From assembly GCA_004352715.1 (NCBI GenBank), contig SCFE01000074.1:208150-272149 (forward strand): a stretch of 64,000 nt of DNA, in the 5' to 3' direction. Source of the DNA: Hofstenia miamia. Its lineage: Eukaryota > Xenacoelomorpha > Acoela. Numbering within the stretch: the stretch's first letter is position 1; every line of letters starts with the position of its first letter. Position numbers and translations under genes: made by a program. Shown piece after piece: positions 1-10,967 of this stretch. Under the pieces are notes generated by a model. The model was not told the DNA's origin, did not search any database, and saw only the letters and a program-made list of their open reading frames with translations.

Positions 1-588
1 GTTTTAGGACAAGTTAGGAAAGGAAGAGTGGAAATACGAAAGCCAAAATTGCTAAGTACACCTAAAGTTCTGAGGATAGAAGGTGGTAACAATATGAATA
101 AGAATACTACTACTACTACTATAATACAGTGTTTGCATACTTGTATAATTTTTTTAGAACTGTTTTTCTTGGAATTTATTCACATTTTTCTATTGCAAAG
201 CATTAAGCTGTTTATTGTTTTATAGAATTTCCTTAAATTACTATTGTAGGAACTCTACGTTTTAGTTAGTAAGGCTTTGTGACGATAATTGCATGTAAAT
301 ATTGATATTTCTATTCCCATTCACTTTATATTTATCCGTGCTTGAGAATTGAATATCACTTTTCCTCATAATACAATGGATTCATAAAAAATTTAAAAAA
401 TCAACGACTATATGCCGTAATATAAACATTTTCCAAAATTTGCATTATGACAGGCGTCAACAATATCTTGAGAACAATATCTCAATTTTGTTTGCTGCAG
501 AAAAAGAAGTTTTAAGCATTGCAAACTGTATTCTTTTAGAAATTCCATCCTACATCAGACTTGTGAATGAACCGAGTTTGAACAAAGT
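1..588. repeat. Composite repeat, copy A (truncated by window start)
   Basis: This stretch matches 1384-1971 of copy B essentially base for base (constant offset 1383). It begins inside the LINE 3'-end part, passes the ACT-triplet tract and ends with the coding-like segment. Identity stops after the bases aacaaagt at 581-588, where copy A continues with unrelated sequence. The near-perfect identity means either very recent duplication or an assembly duplicate. Confidence 0.8.
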
Positions 589-809
589 CATTAAAGTATA
601 TACGAGCCAAACCTAGCCTAGATGTATTCATAGTAATAACATATCATTAAATTGTAGTAAACCAATGCCAAGGGTTGTAATGTACACTCAAAAAGGATGG
701 TTCATTAAATTTTATCTTCTAAAAAGGCACTACATTGATCAGAGCAAGCCATTTCTTGAATATTGTAATTATAAACGGCTTCAATTTTTCATCTATGTCT
801 ATATATATN
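589..809. other. Unrepeated filler ending in a single-N join
   Basis: About 220 bases with no match elsewhere in the window and no recognisable gene. It ends in a short TA run and one N at 809, immediately followed by the start of copy B. The lone N looks like a scaffold join. Confidence 0.5.
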
Positions 810-819
810 ACTTATATGC

Positions 820-1040
820 CAGACAGAAGAGGAGGCGGAAGAGGCTACAGGAGAGCCCCAAAGAAAAAGACGAAGGACAAAAGTTATTCAGAAACCAGAG
901 ATAGTACTTGCCTACAACAAAGGAAAAGTGGGTATAGATGTATCTGACCAAATGGCTTATTGAACATCCTTTAAGAAGTGTGTTCAAAGAGGCATCTGTA
1001 TATAAGCTAATACTTTATCTATTATTTTCCCCTATAATTT
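820..1040 (+). pseudogene. piggyBac-type transposase C-terminal remnant (copy B)
   Basis: One frame reads an acidic and basic linker followed by YNKGKVGIDVSDQMAY, which is the conserved block after the third catalytic region of piggyBac transposases (YNKGK-GVD-DQM). A stop follows, and similarity resumes in another frame with HPLRS, then KEASVYKLILYLLF, which fits the next piggyBac block. Only about 70 codons remain and they are frameshifted, so this is a dead fragment. The family call rests on the motif. Confidence 0.6.
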
Positions 1041-1186
1041 AGATAAATGTGCTATAATTTAGACGATGATAATGCCGGTTATTAGCAATATTTATAATAA
1101 CAGCAATATGTGTACCCAATACTGTAAGCTGTGCATTCCATAGAGCATAGATTATCTAAAGAAATGCGTTTGGTTTCAGATTGGCA

Positions 1187-1500
1187 AAACAACTCCAATG
1201 AGGAGAATTGCACAAGAATGAAGATAAACTTAGGAAAGACAAGAAATATAAAGAGCAAGGAGGGCGATAAGATTGATATGTATAGGGAATTGTTAGAATA
1301 AATAGAAAATTTGTGAAGTGAAAAATTGAAGTATTTCCAGTAGCATTTCGGGCACTAGGAGCAGCAAGAAATAATCACAGGAAGTTTTAGGACAAGTTAG
1401 GAAAGGAAGAGTGGAAATACGAAAGCCAAAATTGCTAAGTACACCTAAAGTTCTGAGGATAGAAGGTGGTAACAATATGAATAAGAATACTACTACTACT
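1187..1500 (+). pseudogene. LINE 3'-end remnant with triplet tail (copy B)
   Basis: Translating across stops gives VFPVAFRALGAARNN and later LLSTPKVLRI. These match the ORF2 C-terminal pattern (VPVVIGALG then LLGTARILR) common to a widespread non-LTR retrotransposon type. An imperfect ACT triplet array follows at about 1488-1505, the usual microsatellite-like tail. Frameshifts and stops make it non-functional. A related, more diverged piece is at 42395-42660. Confidence 0.5.
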
Positions 1501-1836
1501 ACTATAATACAGTGTTTGCATACTTGTATAATTTTTTTAGAACTGTTTTTCTTGGAATTTATTCACATTTTTCTATTGCAAAGCATTAAGCTGTTTATTG
1601 TTTTATAGAATTTCCTTAAATTACTATTGTAGGAACTCTACGTTTTAGTTAGTAAGGCTTTGTGACGATAATTGCATGTAAATATTGATATTTCTATTCC
1701 CATTCACTTTATATTTATCCGTGCTTGAGAATTGAATATCACTTTTCCTCATAATACAATGGATTCATAAAAAATTTAAAAAATCAACGACTATATGCCG
1801 TAATATAAACATTTTCCAAAATTTGCATTATGACAG

Positions 1837-1970
1837 GCGTCAACAATATCTTGAGAACAATATCTCAATTTTGTTTGCTGCAGAAAAAGAAGTTTTAAGC
1901 ATTGCAAACTGTATTCTTTTAGAAATTCCATCCTACATCAGACTTGTGAATGAACCGAGTTTGAACAAAG
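1837..1970 (+). other. Coding-like segment inside the composite repeat
   Basis: After an acceptor-like gacag, one frame is open for about 44 codons with ordinary amino-acid composition (RQQYLENNISILFAAEKEV and onward to NEPSLNK), and it stays open to a stop at 2086. The same segment occurs at 454-587 and 5001-5128. I do not recognise the protein. It could be a captured exon, a piece of transposon gene or chance. Confidence 0.25.
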
Positions 1971-2120
1971 TGCTATATATAACTGTGCTACCCTATATTG
2001 TAGGCAAAAAATGCAGAAGGACAGATGCCATTCTCATAAAGATCGATATGATTTCGAATAATCGAAATGTCGAGTTGAGTATTTAGATCTCGACTCGAAC
2101 TTCGAGTGCTCGCAGGGCCC

Positions 2121-2144
2121 TAAAAAAATATATATAAGTATATA

Positions 2145-2215
<71 letters not shown>

Positions 2216-2236
2216 TTATATATATATATAAATATA
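2121..2236. repeat. (TA)n microsatellite
   Basis: Alternating TA with a few G, C and A interruptions directly after the end of copy B. Copy C is also followed by a TA tract (5299-5356), so the microsatellite belongs to the repeat boundary. Confidence 0.9.
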
Positions 2237-3973
2237 CATTTTTTCACTTAAAAAATGACCAGCTTTTGCTTTTACTTCTGCATAAATAGTTTAATTTCGG
2301 GTCAATTGAGCAATTTCGTGGTGGTTCTGAATGTTTAGACTCTTTCTCCACGAAAAATTCTTAAGATTTCGTAAGACAATCCTTTTGTATCTCCTACCAT
2401 CATATTTATTATTTCCAGGTTACATTGAGTTTTTAAATAGAAAGTGCGTCATTAGGATATACACACACTTGAAGTCAAAGTGGTAGCCATCAAATCTAAG
2501 AGTTTTATCTTATTGCCATATTTAAAAATAATTGTTTTTGAAGTTTACTATGAAGTAAATTAAAACTATGCTCACCTTTTGCCATGATGACTGACTTCAT
2601 TTGATCAAGGATTTGCACCAGCCATTTTCAGTAATTTTCACAACTGGATAATCTCCTAACCATATTTTGATAATGAATCGGATAAACTGCTATCATTTTG
2701 GATTGTGCATAAAGCCGGTGTTTACAATAGCTTATGTTGAAATCAGTACTGTTTTCTTGTCAATCTATCAAATGAGTCGGATTTGTGGCACAGATACTCC
2801 CTTAATCAAATCGAAGTTTGGCCAATTACATTAAAATCAAATTCTCAGGAGCTTTAAGCAGCATGCCGTGTCAAAAAAATGTTGTATTGCTCCAGTCTTT
2901 TTCAAATCTTAAACTGCACTTTTATTTCTTTAGCCTGCTTCATTGTTGCTCTTCCTGGTGCAGATTTGTCATTTGCGGTGTAAAACTTTCAGATGAGTTC
3001 TGATTGAGACTGAAGAATTGACTCATCTCACAGCGAAGTGGGTAGATAAATTACCCCTCCATCAAGTGAAAGCATGTATTGCATTAATACCCAATTTTAT
3101 AAATACATTTCTACATTCATGAGCACAGGCATGATTTGGGATGAAAAAGTCGCGTAATCAAAACATGGCAAAGCCCTTCAGAAATTGTCACATATAACTT
3201 TAAATTTAATTTACTGCTTCGTAATTTTTTAATTGCTTTACTGAATCTAATGTTTTCTTACGGAAAAAATCAATGTAGGAAACTTGAAGGAAACATTCCT
3301 CCATGTCCTTGATAAAGAACTGTCTGAATTTATTATTCGCGATACTTAAAGATATTTTTTAGAAGACCCTGAGTTAATATATTTTACAAAATTTTCTTTA
3401 ATTATTTGACTCCTTCTGTTCACCCATATATATATATATATATATATATATTCATTCCAACAATGAATACTTGTACAAATATACTACGCTAGATTACATA
3501 CATTTGTAAAAGCTTTCTTGAAATAAATAACTTCTTTTAGATTATATTGATTGGCATGATCCTTAGAAAAATTCATGTGATTTTGTCTACAATTCTTAAC
3601 AAATCCAAAGTTTAACACATTGACTGCCATGGGGTTTTCAGTGATCTGGGCCACTGTGCCACGATATTTTTTTCTTATAATTACATGGTAATCGATGTAC
3701 AAACACGATCCGTGGCCATCTTAGCTCCGACTTACAAATAACACCTGAGATTTTTGACATTTAAGTTACCTGAGATATTGCTTTTTTTCCCCATGGGCCA
3801 TCTATCCATTATTGTGGATACATAAGAAAATCCTATTAGATACTAGAGATTAATATTATAATGGATTGCTTTCAATGAAATATGCTTTTCTGCCAACCCT
3901 ACATAGTTTTCATATGTTTAGTGTATATAATTAGGCTGTAAATGCTTGAAGAAAAAAATTTGCAAATGTTAAT
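2237..3973. other. AT-rich spacer between copies B and C
   Basis: I see no convincing gene. A TA tract lies at 3427-3451. Around 3615-3665 there is a short GC-richer block (ttaacacattgactgcc onward) of the sort seen at the ends of some TTAA-targeting elements, but I could not find a partner end. Short open frames here look random. Confidence 0.5.
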
Positions 3974-3983
3974 ACTTATATGC

Positions 3984-4204
3984 CAGACAGAAGAGGAGGC
4001 GGAAGAGGCTACAGGAGAGCCCCAAAGAAAAAGACGAAGGACAAAAGTTATTCAGAAACCAGAGATAGTACTTGCCTACAACAAAGGAAAAGTGGGTATA
4101 GATGTATCTGACCAAATGGCTTATTGAACATCCTTTAAGAAGTGTGTTCAAAGAGGCATCTGTATATAAGCTAATACTTTATCTATTATTTTCCCCTATA
4201 ATTT
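3984..4204 (+). pseudogene. piggyBac-type transposase C-terminal remnant (copy C)
   Basis: Same fragment as 820-1040, with the same block (YNKGKVGIDVSDQ), the same stop after MAY at 4125-4127 and the same frame change before HPLRS. Sharing both lesions shows the copies duplicated after the gene had already decayed. Confidence 0.6.
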
Positions 4205-4350
4205 AGATAAATGTGCTATAATTTAGACGATGATAATGCCGGTTATTAGCAATATTTATAATAACAGCAATATGTGTACCCAATACTGTAAGCTGTGCAT
4301 TCCATAGAGCATAGATTATCTAAAGAAATGCGTTTGGTTTCAGATTGGCA

Positions 4351-4664
4351 AAACAACTCCAATGAGGAGAATTGCACAAGAATGAAGATAACCTTAGGAA
4401 AGACAAGAAATATAAAGAGCAAGGAGGGCGATAAGATTGATATGTATAGGGAATTGTTAGAATAAATAGAAAATTTGTGAAGTGAAAAATTGAAGTATTT
4501 CCAGTAGCATTTCGGGCACTAGGAGCAGCAAGAAATAATCACAGGAAGTTTTAGGACAAGTTAGGAAAGGAAGAGTGGAAATACGAAAGCCAAAATTGCT
4601 AAGTACACCTAAAGTTCTGAGGATAGAAGGTGGTAACAATATGAATAAGAATACTACTACTACT
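4351..4664 (+). pseudogene. LINE 3'-end remnant with triplet tail (copy C)
   Basis: Duplicate of the fragment at 1187-1500, with the same ORF2 C-terminal pattern, stops and ACT-triplet tract. It differs from copy B by one base near 4391. Confidence 0.5.
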
Positions 4665-5292
4665 ACTATAATACAGTGTTTGCATACTTGTATAATTTTT
4701 TTAGAACTGTTTTTCTTGGAATTTATTCACATTTTTCTATTGCAAAGCATTAAGCTGTTTATTGTTTTATAGAATTTCCTTAAATTACTATTGTAGGAAC
4801 TCTACGTTTTAGTTAGTAAGGCTTTGTGACGATAATTGCATGTAAATATTGATATTTCTATTCCCATTCACTTTATATTTATCCGTGCTTGAGAATTGAA
4901 TATCACTTTTCCTCATAATACAATGGATTCATAAAAAATTTAAAAAATCAACGACTATATGCCGTAATATAAACATTTTCCAAAATTTGCATTATGACAG
5001 GCGTCAACAATATCTTGAGAACAATATCTCAATTTTGTTTGCTGCAGAAAAAGAAGTTTTAAGCATTGCAAACTGTATTCTTTTAGAAATTCCATCCTAC
5101 ATCAGACTTGTGAATGAACCGAGTTTGANGTTCGTTAGGCTAAGCTATATATAACTGTGCTACCCTATATTGTAGGCAAAAAATGCAGAAGGACAGATGC
5201 CATTCTCATAAAGATCGATATGATTTCGAATAATCGAAATGTCGAGTTGAGTATTTAGATCTCGACTCGAACTTCGAGTGCTCGCAGGGCCC

Positions 5293-5296
5293 TAAA

Positions 5297-5353
<57 letters not shown>

Positions 5354-7840
5354 ATATAAAGTGTGTAAAGTAACATTTAACAGTATTGCTATGTTAACCA
5401 TTCCATTTCTATCTCCTGTATAATTTGACAATTTATCATTTACTGGAATGTACAATTAAGTTAATATGTCGTCAACAGGGTCCAGACAATTTCTAATCTA
5501 ATTCTATTATAATGCACTTGTGTATTAAACGTAGGCAATGTAGCTCTGACAATAACTGAATGCATAATTAGTTTAGAATGCCCAGTGGAGAGAGTTACGC
5601 GCAATATGTGCCGTTTAGAGCTACATTTATCATTGTAATTTTAGATTCATTTAGCCATTTAATATGATTATATTCCTGAGAAGTATAGCCATTAATCTAT
5701 TAAAACTTTCACTAATTCCTTATAATGGAGAATGCAAGGTTCATGGTACATAAAAGAAAGTGCTTTAATCATTAATACCGTTAACGAAATCAATTTCAAT
5801 AAATTTTATTTTACAAAATTAATATACATAATGACTCAAATAATAAAGGGTTCCATTTATTGGTCTAGAATTAATGTTATTAATCAATTGATTCCAATTT
5901 TTTCCGCGAAATTATTTGAAAATTTTAAAGTTCAAGGTTGAAAGATGTAAGCAAAGATGAAAATGGGAAGAAATTTCATTCAACAGTCCAACCCAAGTAG
6001 AAACAAAAAAATAAGGATGGCTCAGACATGGCCTAAGAACAGTGGCTCTCATCCAATGCCCATATGAATTATTCTAAATAATACATAAAAACAAAATTTG
6101 GTAAAGTGATTTCACCAAACAACTACAAAAAGTAAAAAATTTAAAGGAATCTGTATTCTTTGCAAGATTAAACGTTTCCTGTCTTTTATGCCCATGGAAT
6201 AAATTAAATTTCTGTTTGATGCTATTGTTAAGCCTCCCTTACTGTGAAGTTATCATTTCAATACTCAACACTTTTACACAATGTCTCTCAAAATTGGCAT
6301 TTTGATTTTAATCATTAAAAATTATGGAGATAGTCTTCTTCAGATTTAGTTCTCGAACATAAAAATAATTAACGTTTTTGTTATTGTCCGAATATTTTTA
6401 ATGTTCGAATATTTTCAACATGCTTCACAGCATGCCAGTTGTAATTGATATTTTATATTGCATTTTAGACATTCTTAGTATTTCGCATGCATTTTTGTTA
6501 TAACTTTCTTATGTTTTTCAATGCCATGATGGCGTAATAAATTTAATTTTCAAAAGATGGACCCAATGTTTTAAAATATTTGTTGATGTATTGCTTAACT
6601 TTTAGACCATTTTTTGAATTATATATCTACACTTGTATAGGTACAGTAGTAAAGGTAAGCAGTCCCAATTACAGCATTAAGTGCTTTGGAATGCACATCC
6701 AAAAAATTTCCATATCAGTCATCATTTTGTAAATAATTTAGAAATGAATCTTAGACAATCAGAATTCACTAACAAGTTATTCTTTGAACATTGAAGTTTT
6801 CATTCCTACTGGCATAAATCATTGGGGACCAGAAGGGGAATCCCCCCTTCAATAATATAAGAACATAAATAATTACAACTATTTTGTTAATTTAAACGAG
6901 TAATTGAGTAAAGAAATTATAAAAAATATCAGTTATGCTGGAAAAGATTAAGTTGTAAAAAATATATTTTAAGAAATGTTGTTGGTAAAATATAGGGGTG
7001 CTTTTCAATTTTGAAATACCTCCCTTGGAAATTCTAAAAATCTACAATACTGTTTTTAACACTTTTTAGTAATATTCGGATTTTGACAGAAATTGATTGG
7101 AAAATCTAATACTTCAAAACTTTTGTGTTTCCATAATCACTATTCTTGGTCTTTGGACTTAATCTTAAGAGTTAAGAAATTGGCCAAACCTAGATTTTAG
7201 CTATAGGTGTAAAATTGTAGTTTTTCAATTCTATTAAGTATTTCAAAAACGAAAGGTGATATTTGTCTGTAAAAGTAATTTGAGATTTGAAAAAAGGAAA
7301 TTATTAGAAAAATTCTCCCAAATTATTAAAAAGCATTCTTTATCGCTTGTGAAGCCATAGCTGGAGAGTTTGCTTACCTTCCCCATATTTCCTACATCTG
7401 ACAATTGAATAATGGTATTTAGACAAATGAAAAAAGAAATTGACAGATAAAAACAATTTTTACCTATTATAATTCTACTAATGCATTCTTTGACAGATAA
7501 TTACTTAAACGTCTGCTCGTCGGCGAAATTATAAGTCCGTAAACACGTAATTGTTAAATTAATTGAACTTTTAATGCTATATTATAACTATTAAAGACGG
7601 AGATTGCACAGCGGGTACGACAATAGTTCTTTCAAATGTATTTTTTGTCTCACATTTACTGTTTAGGATAAAACTCATTCATTTTTAGCAGTTCATTAGC
7701 TCTATTTTTGAATAGAATATTTACACAGGTAGATATTTTTTGAAAATAAATTTTTTAATATTGTGTAGTTTATTCAAATAGAGCACATAGCAGATTTTAT
7801 CACATAAAAATTTTTATATATATAAATTTATATATAAATA
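5293..7840. other. Intergenic AT-rich sequence
   Basis: It begins with a (TA)n tract (5299-5356). The rest holds no gene, RNA or complete element that I can support. A weak inverted pair (ggtaagca near 6654, tgcttacc near 7372) might bound an old mariner, but no transposase similarity lies between them. Confidence 0.5.
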
Positions 7841-7952
7841 CACCCTTAATCATATTGATCGCAAATCCCTTAAATTTAAAACAAGTCTAAGGAAAAAACC
7901 TTTTATTGAACAACATTTATTTTTTTTATCAGGCGAATTATAACAGAGTTCA

Positions 7953-8960
7953 TCAGTACTTTATGGGACATCCGTTGGCTTTGATGACTTCTTCTATTCG
8001 TTTTGGAATTGAATCAAATAAAGATTTGATATATTCGTCTGGAATTCGGTAAAGTTCTCGTTCAATAAAAGTCCATAACTCGTCTGTATTATAAAATTCT
8101 TGGTCGTTTGTCTTTTCTTTCAAGAAGTGCCATAAATTTTCTATTATATTCAAGTCCGGCGAGTTGGCTGGCCAGTCTGGTATAATGGCTACACCCTCAT
8201 CTTCAAAATATCGCATAACAGCCTGGGATTTATGACAAGGTGCGTTGTCTTGCTGAAGTAAATGGGTGTCATCCAAAAGTGGCAGCATTTTGTGACGCAA
8301 AATATCAATGTAACTCTCCCCAGTCATAGTTCCTTCAAGTTGAACCAAAACTCTGAGGCCTGTATACCAAATAGCGCCATACACCATTATTGATTTTTGT
8401 TTTCCGGGCACATTTGAAACCAGATATTTTGGCTGTGATTGACATTTCGACCCTCTAGGGCGACGGACAAAGTGAACACGACTGCCTCTAAGTTCTATCT
8501 TGCTCTCATCAGTGTAGATCAATTTTTGCCAATCTTGAGCGCCGTTTTTGCGTTTCTGCATACACCAAGCCAAACGCTTTTTCCGTTGCGCTTCCGTCAA
8601 AAGCGGTTTTTTCATTCCTCGTCTGCCGTATAGGTTGTATTTTCGCAAAATCCGGCTAATACTTGATACGTGGTATTTGTGGCCATCGCTCCAACCGGCT
8701 TTCAACTGTCTTGGTGTCATTTTTGGGCAAATAACGGACATGCGGCGTAAAAGAGCCTGTGATCTTTGGGTTGACTTTGGGCGTCTACCAGTAAATTTCT
8801 TCTGTTCTATCCTGCCTTCTTTTTTGTAAAACGAAATTACTCGATAGACACTGTAAATCCCAACATCCAGATGTACGGAAATATCTTTCGGCGCAATCCC
8901 ATCAATAAATTTTGAAATTATCTTCTTTCGTATTTCTAGGGATGTATTTTTGGCTCCCAT
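7953..8960 (-). CDS. Tc1-like transposase, 335 aa, open
   Basis: This enzyme cuts and pastes its own element by binding the terminal repeats and catalysing DDE strand transfer in the nucleus. I start it at MGAKNTSLEIRKK (ATG at 8958-8960), the usual Tc1 N-terminus. The open frame continues upstream only because of the N join. Residues about 5-110 form the two helix-turn-helix units, with a GRRPK basic patch between them. The catalytic triad is visible as YTDES, QQDNAPCH and SPDLNIIENLW. I count 35 residues between the second D and the E, giving DD35E rather than the DD34E typical of Tc1. No stop or frameshift interrupts about 335 residues, a normal family length, so it may be recently active. 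Confidence 0.92.
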   Translation of the reverse strand: MGAKNTSLEIRKKIISKFIDGIAPKDISVHLDVGIYSVYRVISFYKKEGRIEQKKFTGRRPKSTQRSQALLRRMSVICPKMTPRQLKAGWSDGHKYHVSSISRILRKYNLYGRRGMKKPLLTEAQRKKRLAWCMQKRKNGAQDWQKLIYTDESKIELRGSRVHFVRRPRGSKCQSQPKYLVSNVPGKQKSIMVYGAIWYTGLRVLVQLEGTMTGESYIDILRHKMLPLLDDTHLLQQDNAPCHKSQAVMRYFEDEGVAIIPDWPANSPDLNIIENLWHFLKEKTNDQEFYNTDELWTFIERELYRIPDEYIKSLFDSIPKRIEEVIKANGCPIKY

Positions 8961-9062
8961 ATTTCTACAGGATATGTCGTATTTGCAAAGAATAAGTATG
9001 CAACTCAAAGTCAATGTTACAGTGTCAAATGTGAAACGCGAACAATTTGGCAGGTACTTAAN

Positions 9063-9465
9063 ATACTTGATACGTGGTATTTGTGGCCATCGCTCCAACC
9101 GGCTTTCAACTGTCTTGGTGTCATTTTTGGGCAAATAACGGACATGCGGCGTAAAAGAGCCTGTGATCTTTGGGTTGACTTTGGGCGTCTACCAGTAAAT
9201 TTCTTCTTTTCTATCCTGCCTTCTTTTTTGTAAGACGAAATTACTCGATAGACACTGTAAATCCCAACATCCAGATGTACGGAAATATCTTTCGGCGCGA
9301 TCCCATCAATAAATTTTGAAATTATCTTCTTTCGCATTTCTAGGGATGTATTTTTGGCTCCCATATTTCTACAGGATATGTCGTATTTGCAAAGAATAAG
9401 TATGCAACTCAAAGTCAATGTTACAGTGTCAAATGTGAAACGCGAACAATTTGGCAGGTACTTAA
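9063..9465. repeat. Assembly duplicate of 8659-9061
   Basis: A constant offset of 404 bases matches 8659-9061, with a handful of substitutions (for example tctgtt versus tctttt, and aaaacg versus aagacg). It restates the transposase N-terminal codons (second ATG at 9364 on the minus strand). The single N at 9062 sits exactly at the seam. Overlapping contigs or two alleles joined end to end explain this better than a real duplication. Confidence 0.8.
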
Positions 9466-9540
9466 TTATCATTATTAAACACAGCGTTGAACCTTGCAAC
9501 ATTCAGTCAATTCTTTTTACGATCAATATGATTAAGGGTG

Positions 9541-9865
9541 TAATTATATATTTGTACATCTCATCATGTACAAAGCAAGTGAACTTTAGCATTTACTCTA
9601 AATAAAATATATAAACATTCATTTATTTCAAGGCGTTTAAAACATGCTGTTTCCTCCTTCTTTAAAACACTTGCTTAAAGCAGTACAACCTTGATAAAGA
9701 TTGAACTTAAATTCCTAAATTTTGTAGATACTGACTGAAATTTAAAGTGACATGGGTCAAGTTACATGCAGTAAGACTGCTTTAACGATATTTAGTATGT
9801 TGATGTCACTTTGTTTGTTTAAACAACTGCTAAAGAAATTGAATCTTTAATTATATAGGTGCAGA

Positions 9866-9898
<33 letters not shown>

Positions 9899-10967
9899 NN
9901 NNNNNNNNNNNNNNNNNNNNNNNNNNNNNNNNNNNNNNNNNNNNNNNNNNNNNNNNNNNNNNNNNNNNNNNTATATATATATATATAATACCTATGTTGC
10001 GTGAAGATCAAAATTTATATAGGTTTTGACTCATAGAACATATTAAGAACCTGATGAACATAAGTAAATGTAATATTCTTTAACAAAGAAAATCCTTTAA
10101 ATTTTTGGCTCACATTATATAGAATGTATTGTTTTACTGACCAATATTTTCTGGGGTTAACACAAAGCCACAATTGTCGTTGGAAATTTGAAACACCTAG
10201 TTGCTGTATAGTTTTTTGTCTAGTGCTTATATAGATATGCTATGAACTTTATGTATATGCAATTGTAGCAATATAATAAAGTAAAGGGCCGTAAAGGATT
10301 ATAAGGATATTGTAATGAATTTTAGTTCAAAGCATTAAGTTAAGTATTTGAGACCAAAATATCTGATATTTATTGTGGTTTATCTTAGATATTGAATTTG
10401 TATATTTTTGCTTGAGAAATCTTTCAAAGCGCAAGATATTGATTTTGTAGCTCAAAGGACTTTATTTATTTCCTCGGCATCAATACACGAATTTCTTGCT
10501 AGATGAACTATCAAAAAACACTTTCTTTTGATAAAGCCCTAATAAAATTTTACCTTCTATGACATTTTTTTAAATTTCGATTTATTTAGTTTGAATAAAA
10601 ATCTCACAATGTTCACGTTCCCACTATTGAGCTGACATTAATTTTTATCAAGTTACCAATTAAGAAATATTCGGTATATATCAGAGATTGTTCAGTCCAG
10701 TTGTCGGGACTATTCGATTATAATGAACTTTTGTCATTTAGAGTAGTTTGTTGCTTAAAAAGTTTCGTTTTCCTTTATACAACTAACAAAATTCGAAGGC
10801 TTTAAATTTTGTAAATAACTTAAACTATATGTGTTTACAATTTAAATATTAAGAGTATTTTTCAATTCTCTGAGCCTAAGAGCTCTATAATTGGCAAATT
10901 CGATGTGCTAAAATATCAGGAAGAACCTGATAATAAAAGCTTTATGCATCAAATGTTTTATAACTAA
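9541..10967. other. Intergenic sequence with TA-flanked gap
   Basis: No gene recognised. An assembly gap of 73 N (9899-9971) lies inside a (TA)n tract (about 9868-9987), so the gap is probably just unresolved microsatellite. Confidence 0.6.

Larger units (their letters stand above)
810..2120. repeat. Composite repeat, copy B
   Basis: A 1.3-kb unit repeated at 3974-5292 (offset 3164 in the left part, 3172 at the right end). In order it holds a piggyBac transposase remnant, AT-rich filler, a LINE 3'-end fragment, an ACT-triplet tract, a coding-like segment and a GC-richer tail ending in gggccc before a (TA)n tract. I found one base difference from copy C in the LINE part (aaactt versus aacctt) and a local difference where copy C has an N. 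Confidence 0.85.
3974..5292. repeat. Composite repeat, copy C
   Basis: Near-identical to copy B over its whole length. The difference is at 5127-5145, where an N at 5129 and about 15 unrelated bases replace the seven bases found in copy B. The N therefore marks a join inside the repeat. Confidence 0.85.
7841..9540 (-). mobile_element. Tc1-like DNA transposon with open transposase
   Basis: Terminal inverted repeats are visible: cacccttaatcatattgatc at 7841 and its reverse complement ending at 9540, each flanked by TA (7839-7840 and 9541-9542), the Tc1/mariner target. The apparent 1.7-kb length is inflated. 8659-9061 is repeated as 9063-9465 across the single N at 9062, so the true element is about 1.3 kb. 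The transposase lies on the minus strand. Confidence 0.9.

Noticed and set aside
6640-7385. mariner-like element bounded by ggtaagca/tgcttacc
   Set aside because: The inverted match is only about eight bases and no transposase similarity lies inside.
9017-9502. Second Tc1 transposase N-terminus on the minus strand
   Set aside because: Duplicate of the same codons created at the single-N join at 9062.
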